DNA of 64,000 bases from Brevibacillus dissolubilis (GCF_006170445.1 NZ_VCNA01000016.1:62001-126000); one strand, 5' to 3'. Numbered from the stretch's first letter, positions 36,035-45,877 are shown. A program made the numbers and translations. The notes: a model not told the origin generated them from the sequence alone.

Positions 36035-36553
36035 ATGAAAGAACAGACCATCTACAGCTACAAGCTATTATACCGCTTTCGTTGGCGGTTAATCGGATAT
36101 CTCGCACAGATCGTCAGTCTGTTTGCTCTGCTGGCAGGGGCGTCGTATGTGTTGCTGATCCCTTATCATCAGCTGATCGTCTCCCTCGCCGTGATCGTAC
36201 TCATCCCGATCCTTCATTTTATCGTGTTTCGCTTCTACGCCTATGTCACTTCATCCCCGCTGAAGCCGACACCAGATACGCTCGTCTCTCCTTGGTGGGG
36301 AGCAGGGACAGCCTATCCGATCTCGCTGTCCTTTTTTCGGGGTGCGGAGACGAGTGTGTGCATCGGGAGCCTGCTGGTTCCGGCCGGGTTGTTCGTCTGG
36401 CTCCCGCTCTCCTATGGGGTGGCTCTGGCTGTGGGGGCTGTCGTCCTGACTCTGCCGCGCTTTCTCGCACTGCTGGCCTCGATCCGCCAGCCGAAAAATG
36501 CCCGGGTGAAGTATGAGATCAGGAGCATTGCCTTTTTGCTGACAGACCTGTAA
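36035..36553 (+). CDS. Unknown four-helix membrane protein
   Basis: A 172-residue protein not recognised. It has four hydrophobic stretches (about residues 18-42, 45-68, 104-124, 127-150) and a basic start and loop. An AAAGGAGG site precedes the ATG at good spacing, and codon use resembles the neighbours, so it is probably real. It is divergent from the YbhN-type gene and convergent with bofA, with 16 bp to the bofA stop. Confidence 0.75.
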   Translation: MKEQTIYSYKLLYRFRWRLIGYLAQIVSLFALLAGASYVLLIPYHQLIVSLAVIVLIPILHFIVFRFYAYVTSSPLKPTPDTLVSPWWGAGTAYPISLSFFRGAETSVCIGSLLVPAGLFVWLPLSYGVALAVGAVVLTLPRFLALLASIRQPKNARVKYEIRSIAFLLTDL

Positions 36554-36569
36554 GGCTACAGTGTAGGGA

Positions 36570-36839
36570 CTACATCACAAAATACATCTTAATTACGACC
36601 AAAGCCAACAACCCCGGCAGACGCAAAAACCCTGCGAGCAATGCAGTCACCGGGTTAATCGGCACATGAAATCCAGCCATTTCCCCGGCAATATTGGCGA
36701 AAAAGAGCAGCACAGCGCCAATGACGAGATTGAGCACCGTAAGACCAGCAAGCTGGAGTGGCTTGGAGACTGACTTGCTGGCAGCGACGACAAACATCAG
36801 ACCGATGACAAGAATCGCAATGAGCCATTCCGTACCCAT
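36570..36839 (-). CDS. bofA: BofA-like pro-sigma-K processing regulator
   Basis: The 89-residue membrane protein has two to three hydrophobic helices and the family's C-terminal half (NPVTALLAGFLRLPGLLALVVIK). BofA, with SpoIVFA, holds the SpoIVFB protease inactive in the outer forespore membrane, delaying sigma-K. It follows yaaL by 12 bp, as in other Bacillales, with GGGGGAAG upstream. Confidence 0.92.
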   Translation of the reverse strand: MGTEWLIAILVIGLMFVVAASKSVSKPLQLAGLTVLNLVIGAVLLFFANIAGEMAGFHVPINPVTALLAGFLRLPGLLALVVIKMYFVM

Positions 36840-36851
36840 GAATTCTTCCCC

Positions 36852-37091
36852 CTACACTTCTGTACCGAATTGATATTTGCGCGCCTGATCCAGCAAAAAC
36901 GCATAGCGCTTTTCAACCAAGCGCAGATGATAAATCGCCTCGTCCACTTGATTGCGCCCCTCGGACAATTCCATCAAGTGCTGGGCATGTCTCCACTCTT
37001 GCAAGGCTTGTTCTACTGACTCAATCAACGGCCATTCATACACCTGTCGCACCGTCTTTTTCTGGCGCATCTTCCAATGAAACCATCTCAC
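36852..37091 (-). CDS. yaaL: YaaL-like DUF2508 protein
   Basis: A 79-residue, charged, helical protein of the DUF2508 family (EWRHAQHLMELSEGRNQVDE, AIYHLRLVEKRYAFLLDQAR). Function unknown. It lies between recR and bofA in Bacillales. GTG 37091 has AGGGGG 6 bp upstream; ATG 37097 directly abuts that site and is less likely. Confidence 0.82.
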   Translation of the reverse strand: MRWFHWKMRQKKTVRQVYEWPLIESVEQALQEWRHAQHLMELSEGRNQVDEAIYHLRLVEKRYAFLLDQARKYQFGTEV

Positions 37092-37115
37092 CCGCATCCC
37101 CCTGCTTTCCCTGTA

Positions 37116-38099
37116 TTAAGACGAATAGAGAGAAAGGAGCACACTAAAGAGGTTATTCATGCTGTGCAACAATATAGGCGCCCACAATGATTGAAACTGA
37201 TGACGCATAAATCCAAGCCCCAAGCCAATCACGAACAACGGCACAAACAAGGCCAAATCAATATGGATCAGCGCAAACCAGAAGCTCGATGCCAAAATCC
37301 CCAACACCGCGCCCCATCTCTGTACCAGATAAGACTGGATCACACCCCGGAACAGGATCTCCTCGGCGATCGGCACCATCATCCCGATAACCGCCACAGA
37401 AAAGACCGTATTCAGAAGGTTCTGCTCCTTGGCGCTGAACAGCTCTTGGCTGATCGCTTCCTCCCGCTCTGAATCAAGCGACATATTGAAAAAGTCGGCA
37501 ATCGGACTGGTCAGCAAGGAATCCAGTGCCACCGCGATAAACAGAAAAATAGCCAAAAGCGTCAGAATCATTTTGCCCGGATGAGCCGGACGCCGAAATC
37601 CAATCACCCCGGCCCGTCCAAAATAGCCAAACAACGCAATACCCAGAATCGTCACCTGCATCGAAGCAGATTCCAGCATCCCTCCGATACTCCCCTCGGG
37701 AAAGAACGGAAACGGCAGGAACATCCCATACGCCCATAGCATGATCGTATTGAACAGGTGCAGCCAGGCCAGTGTGTAGATAAAATCTTCTCCGGTCACC
37801 CGTGCACCATCCCGCCTCAATGCGCGGTTCCTGCGATCCCGCAGAAAAGTGATGACAAACATCGAAGCACAAGCCAGACTAAACATACCGCTCCCCATCA
37901 ATAGAAAAATCGTCCACTCCGGCGGCTCCTCTACCGTGCTGACCACCCAACGCCCGTCCACTCCCGGCGCGATGCGAAGCATGGAAAGCTCAAAGACAAG
38001 GTTCAGCCAATAACCGATAAACAGTAGAATGGCCCACTTTCTGGAGCGGGGAGGTCTCTCGGTGTACAACTGTGGGTAATACCCCGTTTGAAGTTGCAT
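37116..38099 (-). CDS. CPBP family intramembrane metalloprotease
   Basis: The 327-residue protein has about eight hydrophobic segments and the CPBP (Abi/CAAX-protease-like) motifs: EEILFRGVIQSYL near residue 237 with the two catalytic Glu and Arg, a following FALIHI His motif near 275, and a later SMNNLF motif. Substrate unknown; members process prenylated or bacteriocin-related peptides or handle immunity. It is inserted between recR and yaaL, separated from recR by its terminator. Confidence 0.87.
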   Translation of the reverse strand: MQLQTGYYPQLYTERPPRSRKWAILLFIGYWLNLVFELSMLRIAPGVDGRWVVSTVEEPPEWTIFLLMGSGMFSLACASMFVITFLRDRRNRALRRDGARVTGEDFIYTLAWLHLFNTIMLWAYGMFLPFPFFPEGSIGGMLESASMQVTILGIALFGYFGRAGVIGFRRPAHPGKMILTLLAIFLFIAVALDSLLTSPIADFFNMSLDSEREEAISQELFSAKEQNLLNTVFSVAVIGMMVPIAEEILFRGVIQSYLVQRWGAVLGILASSFWFALIHIDLALFVPLFVIGLGLGFMRHQFQSLWAPILLHSMNNLFSVLLSLYSS

Positions 38100-38221
38100 G
38101 GACTCACGCTCCTACCCTATAAATCTATGTCAGAATGACCAAAAAAATCACACAGAATCGTACATAGTAAAGTCTATCATAGCAGAGTGGCGAACCATTC
38201 CCCTATGGAAATTTTTAAATA

Positions 38222-38262
38222 GAAAAAAGCTCCCGGCTAATCACGTAGTCGGGAGCTTTTGC
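38222..38262 (-). terminator. Terminator of recR
   Basis: aaaagctcccg/cgggagctttttt stem with the inner cta/tag pairing and TTTTTT on the minus strand. Confidence 0.93.
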
Positions 38263-38292
38263 TGTCTGGTTGTCAGGTTATGCATCGCCGGA

Positions 38293-38889
38293 TTACAGAT
38301 CGCGGCGACCTTCCAGTGCTTTGGTCAGCGTCACTTCATCGGCGTATTCCAAATCACCGCCGACCGGCAGACCGTGGGCAATCCGCGTCACACGAATGCC
38401 AAATGGCTTAACGAGACGGGAGATATACATCGCGGTCGCTTCCCCTTCGATGTTGGGGTTGGTCGCAAGAATCACTTCTTTGACCTGTTCGTCACCTAAG
38501 CGTTTGAGCAGGTCAGGGATGCGGATATCCTCCGGCCCGATCCCGTCCATTGGGGAGATCGCTCCGTGCAGGACGTGGTAGTAGCCTGGGAACTCGCGGG
38601 TTTTTTCCATGGCGACGACATCTTTTGGCTCCTGCACGACACAGATGATGGAGCCGTCACGGCGCTTGTCACTACAGATGTGGCAAGGATCGATGTCGGT
38701 GATGTTGTTACATACAGAGCAGTAGTGGAGCTGACGTTTGGCGTTGACCAAGGCTTTGGCCAGATCCAATACGTCATCCTCCTTCATATTAAGCACAAAA
38801 AACGCCAGGCGCCCTGCTGTTTTCGGGCCGATACCTGGCAGTTTCATAAACCCTTCGATCAGTTTGGATATCGGTTCTGGATAGAACAT
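38293..38889 (-). CDS. recR: Recombination mediator RecR
   Basis: The 198-residue protein has a helix-hairpin-helix start ([18 protein letters not shown]), the Cys4 zinc finger [16 protein letters not shown] near residue 57 and a TOPRIM domain ([15 protein letters not shown] near 79). It loads RecA with RecF/RecO. It follows ebfC and dnaX in the conserved order. Confidence 0.98.
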   Translation of the reverse strand: MFYPEPISKLIEGFMKLPGIGPKTAGRLAFFVLNMKEDDVLDLAKALVNAKRQLHYCSVCNNITDIDPCHICSDKRRDGSIICVVQEPKDVVAMEKTREFPGYYHVLHGAISPMDGIGPEDIRIPDLLKRLGDEQVKEVILATNPNIEGEATAMYISRLVKPFGIRVTRIAHGLPVGGDLEYADEVTLTKALEGRRDL

Positions 38890-38938
38890 GTTGGATCTAC
38901 TCCCTTATGATCAGGCGAGGCTTGTTGGTTCCAAAGGG

Positions 38939-39247
38939 TTAGAACAAGCCTGGGATGTTCATACCGCCTGTATAACGTCCCATTTCTTTGCCTACCAGAT
39001 CGTCTACTTTTTTGAGTGCATCGTTGACAGCGGTCAGTACGAGGTCTTGCAGCATTTCTACATCGTCTGGATCGATTGCTTCTGGCTTGATGGTGATTTC
39101 AGTGATCATTTTGTGGCCGTTTGCTTTTACAGTTACGACGCCGCCTGCGCCGCCTTCTACTACTTGTTCTTTGAGGGCTTCTTGCGCTTTCATCATTTCT
39201 TCTTGCATTTTCTTCACTTGTTTCATCATCTGTTGCATGTTTTTCAT
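38939..39247 (-). CDS. ebfC: YbaB/EbfC family nucleoid-associated protein
   Basis: The 102-residue protein starts [20 protein letters not shown] (helical dimerisation arm) and contains [20 protein letters not shown]. EbfC/YbaB proteins bind DNA as dimers with tweezers-like arms. In B. subtilis this is yaaK, located between dnaX and recR, as here. Confidence 0.96.
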   Translation of the reverse strand: MKNMQQMMKQVKKMQEEMMKAQEALKEQVVEGGAGGVVTVKANGHKMITEITIKPEAIDPDDVEMLQDLVLTAVNDALKKVDDLVGKEMGRYTGGMNIPGLF

Positions 39248-39276
39248 AGGGATTCCTCCTTGTATGGTGAGCTGGA

Positions 39277-41025
39277 TTATTCTTTGATTTCGACGAATCG
39301 TTCGCCGGCCAGCTTGATCGCTTCGGCGATGAGCGGGTCTTCCTGCGGCACGTTGGCTGCTGGATCGCCACCACCACCGGCTGATGAACCTCCCGCCTGT
39401 ACCTCATGCTTCACGCTGTCCCACTCTTCCTCTGTGATGGAATAGAGCTGCAACGGAAGGCTGCTGGCCCGGTGCAACACGCTTTCTACCATGCTGCGCA
39501 ACTCTGGCTCCATCGTCTTCTCGCAGTGGACCTGACCTTTGAAGACGACGATGACTCCTTCCTTGCTGGCTACAGCTGGCATGCCGCTGACCATCCAGGC
39601 ATGGTACTTGTAATTCATTTTTTTGACTTCAGAAAGAATCTGACTCCATGTACCGCGGATTCGCTGGGTGACGCCTTCGTCGGCATTGCGGACGATCTCG
39701 CGTACTCTGTTCATCGGTGTCTTGGAGCCGCCATGACCTGCACTGGCTGGTCGGCGAACTTCTCTGCGTGGTTCTGCCGCCTGAGCACCGCCTGCGGAAG
39801 TATCGATCGCCACCTGCCCGCGCAACACTTGACCCAGCCGCTCTTCCAGCTGTTTGACACGGTTGGTCAGGCTGATCACATCCTCAGCAGCGGTCGGAGC
39901 CACCTGCTGGGCCGAGACGGAAGCCGCACCAAAAGCAGAACCCTGCGGCTGACACAGACGAACCAGCGTCATCTCCACCAGCACGCGTGAATGAGTCGAC
40001 CACTTGAGTTGGGTCAACGCCTGATTCAGCACCTCGATGGTCTCATATAGCACCGGCAATTCGTAGAGCTTCGCGACTTCGGCGAACTGTTCATCGACCA
40101 GGGTGCGCTCGAGGATCTCGGTCAGGTTAGGTGCAGTCTTGAGCAGCAGCATGTCACGATAATAGAACATGAAGTCCTGCATGAAATGCTCAGGGTCTTT
40201 CCCCTGCACCATCACCTGCTCGAACTGCTCAATCACGCCAGCCACATTGCGCTCGGCAACCGCTCTTGCCAGCGTGGAAAAATAGGTCTGGGCCACCGCT
40301 CCTGTGATCTGGAGCACATCACTGGTATTGACCTGCTTACCGCTGAAGCTGATCACCTGATCCAAGAGACTCAAGGCATCACGCATACCGCCTTCCGCCA
40401 TCTTGGCGATCAGCTTGAGTGCCTGCTCCTCAGCCTGAACCTGCTGTTGGTCGCAGATATATTGAATCCGCCGTACCATCTCTCCCAATGATATGCGGTG
40501 AAAGTCAAAACGCTGACAACGTGAAATAATCGTCGCCGGCAATTTGTGCGGTTCTGTCGTCGCAAGGATAAACAGCACATGTGACGGAGGTTCCTCCAAC
40601 GTCTTCAAAAGAGCGTTGAACGCCTCTGTCGTCAGCATGTGCACCTCGTCGATGATGTACACCTTGTACCGCACATCACTCGGCGCGAATTTGACCTTGT
40701 CACGAATATCGCGGATCTCTTCCACCCCGCGGTTGGAGGCGGCGTCAATCTCCAGGACGTCCGTTACGGAGCCGTCGGTGATCGCCTTGCAGGTTCCGCA
40801 TTCATTGCACGGTTCGCCGTCTTGCGGCTGTTCGCAGTTGACTGCCTTGGACATGATCTTGGCGGCACTCGTTTTCCCCGTTCCCCGAGGGCCGTTGAAC
40901 AGGTACGCATGGGAAAGCCGCCCTTCACGAAGCGCGTTGCGGAGCGTCGTCGTCACATGCTCCTGCCCGATCACATCGCCAAAAGTCTGCGGTCTATATA
41001 CACGATAGAGTGCTGTATACGCCAT
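39277..41025 (-). CDS. dnaX: DNA polymerase III subunits gamma and tau
   Basis: The 582-residue AAA+ clamp loader has Walker [15 protein letters not shown] near residue 40, the zinc site [16 protein letters not shown] and DEVHMLT near 125. The C-terminal tau part (from about 380) is linker-like with a helical end. I start at ATG 41025 ([15 protein letters not shown]) with GGGAG 9 bp upstream. The SRP RNA gene often upstream of dnaX was not recognised here; two small peptide units occupy the space. Confidence 0.97.
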   Translation of the reverse strand: MAYTALYRVYRPQTFGDVIGQEHVTTTLRNALREGRLSHAYLFNGPRGTGKTSAAKIMSKAVNCEQPQDGEPCNECGTCKAITDGSVTDVLEIDAASNRGVEEIRDIRDKVKFAPSDVRYKVYIIDEVHMLTTEAFNALLKTLEEPPSHVLFILATTEPHKLPATIISRCQRFDFHRISLGEMVRRIQYICDQQQVQAEEQALKLIAKMAEGGMRDALSLLDQVISFSGKQVNTSDVLQITGAVAQTYFSTLARAVAERNVAGVIEQFEQVMVQGKDPEHFMQDFMFYYRDMLLLKTAPNLTEILERTLVDEQFAEVAKLYELPVLYETIEVLNQALTQLKWSTHSRVLVEMTLVRLCQPQGSAFGAASVSAQQVAPTAAEDVISLTNRVKQLEERLGQVLRGQVAIDTSAGGAQAAEPRREVRRPASAGHGGSKTPMNRVREIVRNADEGVTQRIRGTWSQILSEVKKMNYKYHAWMVSGMPAVASKEGVIVVFKGQVHCEKTMEPELRSMVESVLHRASSLPLQLYSITEEEWDSVKHEVQAGGSSAGGGGDPAANVPQEDPLIAEAIKLAGERFVEIKE

Positions 41026-41249
41026 TGCTTGCCACTCCCTGTTCATCAAGCACAAAAAAGCTAGTATTTACGTTATTATACTATAACTGCGGGGCTAATA
41101 CCAAAATGTAAGAGCATCCAGCAGCCGAATCTTAAACGAATGTTGTTCGATGATGTTCGCCTATTCCATGCTACGATAAATCTCGCTTAGACAACAGTTG
41201 TCGCGGTGCGGCCACGGCGCAGCCTCTTTTGGAAAGGAGGTGGGCGGCG

Positions 41250-41378
41250 ATGGTCATTCTCGGTTGGATTTACGCTGGTATAAAAATAGCAGGTACCGTT
41301 CTCGGCTTCTTATGGAGTGCGAGGAAGGCATACAAGCTGATCAAGCGCAAATTTGGCAAGAAGAAACCCACCGTGTAA
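41250..41378 (+). CDS. 42-residue hydrophobic basic peptide, type I toxin-like, copy 1
   Basis: The product starts MVILGWIYAGIKIAG: a hydrophobic helix of about 22 residues with two Trp, followed by the basic tail RKAYKLIKRKFGKKKPTV (ten Lys/Arg). A very strong AAAGGAGGTG site precedes the ATG. The stop codon lies in a hairpin (41365-41402), and a second hairpin with CTTTATT (41468-41504) ends the unit. The coding and flanking sequences are paralogous to copy 2. Such peptides resemble membrane-acting type I toxins; a leaderless bacteriocin is the main alternative. Confidence 0.72.
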   Translation: MVILGWIYAGIKIAGTVLGFLWSARKAYKLIKRKFGKKKPTV

Positions 41379-41467
41379 TAGGTCGACAGCCTCCGGTGGG
41401 GTTCAATAAAGCTTGCTATGTTTAACATCGCGCGCCGTGGGTGACACCAACAGCAGTTTGGCTAAGT

Positions 41468-41504
41468 AAGATCGTGGGTATGTCCAGTACACACGGTCTT
41501 CTTT
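41468..41504 (+). terminator. Terminator of peptide unit 1
   Basis: aagatcgtg/cacggtctt stem (one G-U pair) followed by CTTTATT. Directly beyond it the minus strand has TATAAT (41505-41510). Confidence 0.75.
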
Positions 41505-41510
41505 ATTATA
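41505..41510 (-). promoter_or_regulatory. Putative -10 of antisense RNA to peptide unit 1
   Basis: Perfect TATAAT on the minus strand immediately outside the terminator, placed so that a transcript would run antisense to the 3' half of unit 1. No good -35 hexamer is present. A TACAAT (42016-42021) occupies the same place after copy 2. Confidence 0.4.
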
Positions 41511-41666
41511 GCCGTCACCGCATAGTCCTATGACTATTGGATATCGGTATACACCCGAAGCATTCTGATGCCATCTTACCATGGATAAAACCAACTCATC
41601 TGTTTTTTCTTTTATAAATCGAGAAAAATATTTACTGGCTCAACTAAAAAAGGAGGCCTTATGTAA

Positions 41667-41695
41667 AGGACAACCTTTCCCTGTCATGGTATAAT
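41667..41695 (+). promoter_or_regulatory. Promoter of peptide unit 2
   Basis: AGGACA, a 17-bp spacer and a perfect TATAAT. The leader just after it (atctcg..tagacaac) is conserved before copy 1. Confidence 0.65.
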
Positions 41696-41762
41696 CTCGG
41701 ATAGACAACTGAACGGTGGATACGGGCCTCGGCGCAGCCTCTTTGGAAGGGGGTGAGCGACG

Positions 41763-41897
41763 ATGGACGTACTTGGTTGGATTTATGCGGGTGCGAAGGT
41801 TATTGCTACAATTCTCAGTTTTTACTGGGGAGTAACGAAAACCTACAAAGTCATTCGACGTAGATATCTTTCCAAGAGAAAACCCACCGACAAATAG
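41763..41897 (+). CDS. 44-residue hydrophobic basic peptide, type I toxin-like, copy 2
   Basis: The product starts MDVLGWIYAGAKVIA and has the same plan as copy 1: one hydrophobic helix, then a basic tail (TYKVIRRRYLSKRKPTDK). The LGWIYAG core is identical and the ends both carry KPT. The ribosome binding site AAGGGGGTGAG is embedded in a leader shared with copy 1 (ggcgcagcctcttt). A hairpin overlaps the stop (41881-41919) and a perfect 11-bp terminator follows. Confidence 0.72.
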   Translation: MDVLGWIYAGAKVIATILSFYWGVTKTYKVIRRRYLSKRKPTDK

Positions 41898-41981
41898 GTT
41901 CACAGCCTCCGGTGGGGTTCTCTCATAAATTCACTTGTCATCGCACGCCGTAGGCTAAACCAACGACAGTTGATCTAGGCA

Positions 41982-42013
41982 GACCGCATGTATTGCAGTA
42001 CATGCGGTCTTTC
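41982..42013 (+). terminator. Terminator of peptide unit 2
   Basis: Perfect gaccgcatgta/tacatgcggtc stem followed by TTTCCT; the minus strand has TACAAT just beyond (42016-42021). Confidence 0.88.
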
Positions 42014-42094
42014 CTATTGTACGTGCGGTGCTCGTAAAATATAACCTTATACCATTAAGGATATCACAAACATACCAATTTGGCATTCATCCCC

Positions 42095-43513
42095 CTACAA
42101 ATAAGACAACAAAATATGAAACGTCGTCCCATACCCCTTCGAAGACACCCGAATCTGCCCGCCAATATCATGCACAATTTTTTGGCATACCGACAGCCCA
42201 AGACCTGTCCCCTCTTCCTTGGTGGTAAAGAACGGGTCAAAAATCTTATCAATGATATATCCCGGAATACCCGGCCCTGTGTCGCGGATATCGATGCTGA
42301 TCCGGTCTCCCTCTTTATCGATCGAATGTGAGATCGTCAGCTTGCCTTCATTGCCCATCGCTTCGATTCCATTTTTACATATATTCAAAAAGACCTGCTT
42401 CAACAGCTCCGTATCACCTACCACCATCGGCAGCTGATTGGCTGATGGATAATCCACGTCAATGCCGTGCAAGAGGCCTTCGCTCTGCACAATCGGCAGA
42501 ATCTCATCAAATACGACGTTGAGGTCAACCAGTTGGTACTGCACGTCGCGCGGCTTGCTCAGAAGCAGGAATTCACTGACCAATGCATTGATCCGGTTGA
42601 TCTCAGTCAGCATGATCTCGGTATAGGTCTTTTCACGCTCCATCCCGGATTCGGTGAAGGAATGCAGGAACATCTGCAGAAACCCTTTGATCGATGTAAG
42701 CGGGTTGCGTATCTCGTGCGCCGTCCCAGCTGCGATCTGTCCGATCATTGCGAGCCGATCGCTTCGTTCGATCTTTTGCTCGAAGGAGCGCAGATTCGTC
42801 ACGTCCTTGAAAATCACGTAGGCTCCGACGATCTTGCCTGATTCATCATGCAGCGTATTGGAGTCGACCAGCAGTTCGTAGCGCTGATTGTCGTTGGTCC
42901 AGGAGGTCGCTTTATTCTGCATCTTCACCCCTTCCAGAAGCTCACGCTGGATCAGCCGATGCTCCTCTGGAATCCCCATGAAAGCCTGGTCGATATGCTG
43001 CTGCAGAATCTGCATCCGCTCCACACCCAGGATACGGCAAGCCATCTGACTGATCTCCACGATGCGTGCTTCTGTATTTAACACGACTACCCCGAGGTTG
43101 ATCTCTGAGGTTAGCTGTGTCACCATCCTATGGTTCAGCGAGGTATTCAGATCTTTGGTTAATTGGAAAAAGTGAATCAGGTACACTGGTGACGGTGCTT
43201 CCAACGATAGAATCATCGCCGTTGTTTTCCCCGCCCGGCCATATCGGTCAAGCCATTCCAGCTCCGTGTCCGCCTCACTCTTCAACAGCTTGTGATGCAG
43301 TTCTTCCATCGTTCCCGTCCAAGGGAGAATGTGGTCAAAACTACAACCGATACATTCATCGCGGGAGTACCCCGTCACACGCAACAACACCTCATTTACT
43401 TCAACAATCCGTCCTGCCTGATCGACGACAAGTACGGCATGGGGTAGCTGTTGCATATATTGGTTCAGTCTTGAGAACGAGCCCCATGGATGTACAGATG
43501 TGATCATCTCCAA
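42095..43513 (-). CDS. PAS-domain sensor histidine kinase (sporulation-kinase-like)
   Basis: The roughly 472-residue cytoplasmic kinase has two PAS domains (about residues 15-90 and 140-245), a HisKA dimerisation domain with the phospho-acceptor His in AHEIRNPLTSIKG near 264, and a HATPase_c domain with the N box NICKNGIEAM, DTGPGIPG and GTGLGLSVCQ. No membrane segment is seen. The plan resembles KinA/KinE-type phosphorelay kinases, but it has no adjacent response regulator. The start is uncertain: TTG 43513 has GGAGGGG upstream; ATG 43507 and ATG 43564 are alternatives. Confidence 0.9.
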   Translation of the reverse strand: MEMITSVHPWGSFSRLNQYMQQLPHAVLVVDQAGRIVEVNEVLLRVTGYSRDECIGCSFDHILPWTGTMEELHHKLLKSEADTELEWLDRYGRAGKTTAMILSLEAPSPVYLIHFFQLTKDLNTSLNHRMVTQLTSEINLGVVVLNTEARIVEISQMACRILGVERMQILQQHIDQAFMGIPEEHRLIQRELLEGVKMQNKATSWTNDNQRYELLVDSNTLHDESGKIVGAYVIFKDVTNLRSFEQKIERSDRLAMIGQIAAGTAHEIRNPLTSIKGFLQMFLHSFTESGMEREKTYTEIMLTEINRINALVSEFLLLSKPRDVQYQLVDLNVVFDEILPIVQSEGLLHGIDVDYPSANQLPMVVGDTELLKQVFLNICKNGIEAMGNEGKLTISHSIDKEGDRISIDIRDTGPGIPGYIIDKIFDPFFTTKEEGTGLGLSVCQKIVHDIGGQIRVSSKGYGTTFHILLSYL

Positions 43514-43662
43514 AACTGTCGCCCCTCCCTGCCTTCTGACATTTCCGAACGAGTCAGAGCTCATCCACTATTACTACAAATTCTGCAAAAGATAGGGAGA
43601 ACCTGCCAAATGACCTATAACAGCAGGGCAAAATCTTTCGCTATAAATCGCCAACTCCTAAC

Positions 43663-43690
43663 AAAAAACGCCAACCCAATACGGTTGACG
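43663..43690 (-). terminator. Terminator of the YkuK-like gene
   Basis: cgtcaacc/ggttggcg stem followed by TTTTTTG on the minus strand, touching the stop codon. Confidence 0.85.
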
Positions 43691-43691
43691 T

Positions 43692-44129
43692 CTACCTCGT
43701 GAATTTGTCCGCAATGGTCGAGGCCCCAAACGAAAACGGCTTGATAAACGCTTCAAAATCATTAGCCTTCGCCAGCTTCAAGAGCATCTGTACGAACTTA
43801 TTGGTCGGGCCATTGGGGCCGATGTCAAAATGCAGCCGGATCGGCAACACAATCCCCTGCTCCTTGAGATGCTCCCGCAGTTCACAAGCCAAGCCCACCG
43901 CATGAAACGCCTCCATATAAATCCGTTCCCGCAGTGAGGATAAATGCCTCTCCTTAAACTGATGATAGAAAAAGGTGCCTCCCTGTGAAATCCGGATCAA
44001 GGACACCGCAATGACAAAATAAGTGCCTTTGTTACGTACCTGCGAATCGGCTCCTACGACGATCTCAAACTCGTGGGAACCCTCCGACACTGCTCGGCAA
44101 ATTTCAGCAAAGACCTCCTCTTTCTCCAT
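43692..44129 (-). CDS. YkuK-like (DUF458) RNase H-fold protein
   Basis: A 145-residue protein with IVVGADSQVRNKGTYFVIAV near residue 24 and HFDIGPNGPTNKFVQMLLKL near 100, the pattern of the YkuK/DUF458 family, thought to adopt an RNase H-like fold. The acidic residues in VGADS and FDIGP could be metal ligands. Biochemical role not established. Confidence 0.82.
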   Translation of the reverse strand: MEKEEVFAEICRAVSEGSHEFEIVVGADSQVRNKGTYFVIAVSLIRISQGGTFFYHQFKERHLSSLRERIYMEAFHAVGLACELREHLKEQGIVLPIRLHFDIGPNGPTNKFVQMLLKLAKANDFEAFIKPFSFGASTIADKFTR

Positions 44130-44298
44130 AAAGCCTCTGGATGGACTTTTAAACCGAATAAGGCATCCCTCCTTCTATCTATAATTAATGTATTGGTACA
44201 AAGTCCAAGATAGACTGTTTTTTTGTCTTCCCCTTGATTTTGCCGGTACGTTCCTCCATAGTAAATAAAGCTATCTTGAACAAAGGAAGGATCATCCA

Positions 44299-45030
44299 AT
44301 GAAACGTGAACGCTTAGATAAAGTGCTGGCCAACATGGGCAAAGGCACTCGCAAAGAAGTAAAAGCTTTAGTAAAAGCACGCCTCGTCACCGTCGACGGA
44401 AAGCTGGCTACTGACCCAGGGATGCATGTCATACCTGAACAGCAAGAGATTATCGTGGACGGGGAGCCGCTTGATTTCAAACGCTTCATCTACATCATGA
44501 TGAACAAGCCGCAGGGTGTCATCTCCGCGACAGAAGACAACATGCATGAGACCGTGGTAGACCTGCTTCCGGAAGAATGGTTTCATTACAAGGTCTTCCC
44601 GGTTGGCCGCCTCGACATCGATACAGAAGGCTTGCTGCTGCTGACCAATGATGGCCATCTCTCCCACAGCCTCCTCTCCCCGAAGAAAAAGGTGGACAAG
44701 GAGTACTTCGCCCGCATCGAAGGCCGCGTCACCCAAGAGCACATCGACCAATTCGCCAAAGGTGTCGAGCTGGAAGACTTCACTACCCTGCCAGCACGTC
44801 TGGAGATTCTCTCCCAAGGGGAAACCTCCGAGATCCGCGTCACCATCATGGAAGGCAAGTTCCACCAGGTGAAACGCATGTTTGCCGCTTTTGGTCTGAA
44901 AGTCGTCTATCTCCAGCGTCTTCGCATGGGCTCGCTGCACCTCGACGAATCATTGGAGCTGGGTGATTACCGCGAGCTGACCGAGCAGGAGCTGGATGCT
45001 CTGCGTAACCGCGCAGGCGACGACGAATAA
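44299..45030 (+). CDS. RsuA-family 16S rRNA pseudouridine synthase
   Basis: The 243-residue protein has an N-terminal S4 RNA-binding domain (MKRERLDKVLANMGKGTRKE) and the pseudouridine synthase catalytic motif VGRLDIDTEGLLLLTNDG near residue 101, with the active Asp. Length and the KKVDKEY / KFHQVKRMFAAFG motifs point to the RsuA type, which modifies 16S rRNA U516 in E. coli; the exact target here is inference. It stands alone on the plus strand, followed by a small gene. Confidence 0.92.
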   Translation: MKRERLDKVLANMGKGTRKEVKALVKARLVTVDGKLATDPGMHVIPEQQEIIVDGEPLDFKRFIYIMMNKPQGVISATEDNMHETVVDLLPEEWFHYKVFPVGRLDIDTEGLLLLTNDGHLSHSLLSPKKKVDKEYFARIEGRVTQEHIDQFAKGVELEDFTTLPARLEILSQGETSEIRVTIMEGKFHQVKRMFAAFGLKVVYLQRLRMGSLHLDESLELGDYRELTEQELDALRNRAGDDE

Positions 45031-45079
45031 ACCGCTCCCTTTTTCCTCACTCTATGGAAAAAGGAGTGAGTCCAACATC

Positions 45080-45253
45080 ATGCCGAAAAAAGAACCAGCA
45101 ACCCCTGATGTATTAAAAGCAAGTGCACAAGAAGAAGGCAGCTTTGCTCCCGGTATGGAAGATGATCAGCTCGAAGCCTCTGCTACCCAGGAAGAGATCG
45201 CTAGAGGCGACTCTACCCCTTATCAGGCGCTGATCCGCGATTATACCGAGTAA
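45080..45253 (+). CDS. Small acidic protein of unknown function (57 residues)
   Basis: A product rich in Glu, Asp, Ala and Ser, MPKKEPATPDVLKASAQEEG with the end YQALIRDYTE, without hydrophobic segment or Cys. An AAAGGAG lies 13 bp before the ATG, which is long, so the start is less certain. It is 49 bp after the pseudouridine synthase gene and is closed by a terminator. Family not recognised. Confidence 0.62.
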   Translation: MPKKEPATPDVLKASAQEEGSFAPGMEDDQLEASATQEEIARGDSTPYQALIRDYTE

Positions 45254-45279
45254 GCATTACACATAAGCAAGCCATACCA

Positions 45280-45785
<506 letters not shown>

Positions 45786-45877
45786 TCATCCGTTCTTTTT
45801 AGTAGCTTTCCCCAGTATACCGATCTTTGGTGTGCAGGTGCAATTCGTTCACACTCAACAAGCCGCAAGTCAACGGC

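Larger units (their letters stand above)
41379..41762. other. Spacer between the two peptide genes with antisense-RNA signals
   Basis: It holds the copy 1 3' elements, a conserved stretch around 41428-41460 (catcgcgcgccgtggg type) repeated after copy 2, and the copy 2 promoter and leader. An open minus-strand frame (about 41403-41620) has no start or ribosome binding site. Confidence 0.55.

Noticed and set aside
41065-41200. Possible SRP RNA or tRNA-Ser gene upstream of dnaX, as in B. subtilis
   Set aside because: No cloverleaf, CCA end or SRP-RNA core (GGTCAG...GGAAG...GCAGCC type) could be found.
41403-41620. Minus-strand open frame between the two small-peptide genes with protein-like residues (DELVLSMVRWHQ...)
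   Set aside because: It has no acceptable start codon with a ribosome binding site and overlaps the conserved 3' block and terminator of peptide unit 1; at most it is a gene remnant.
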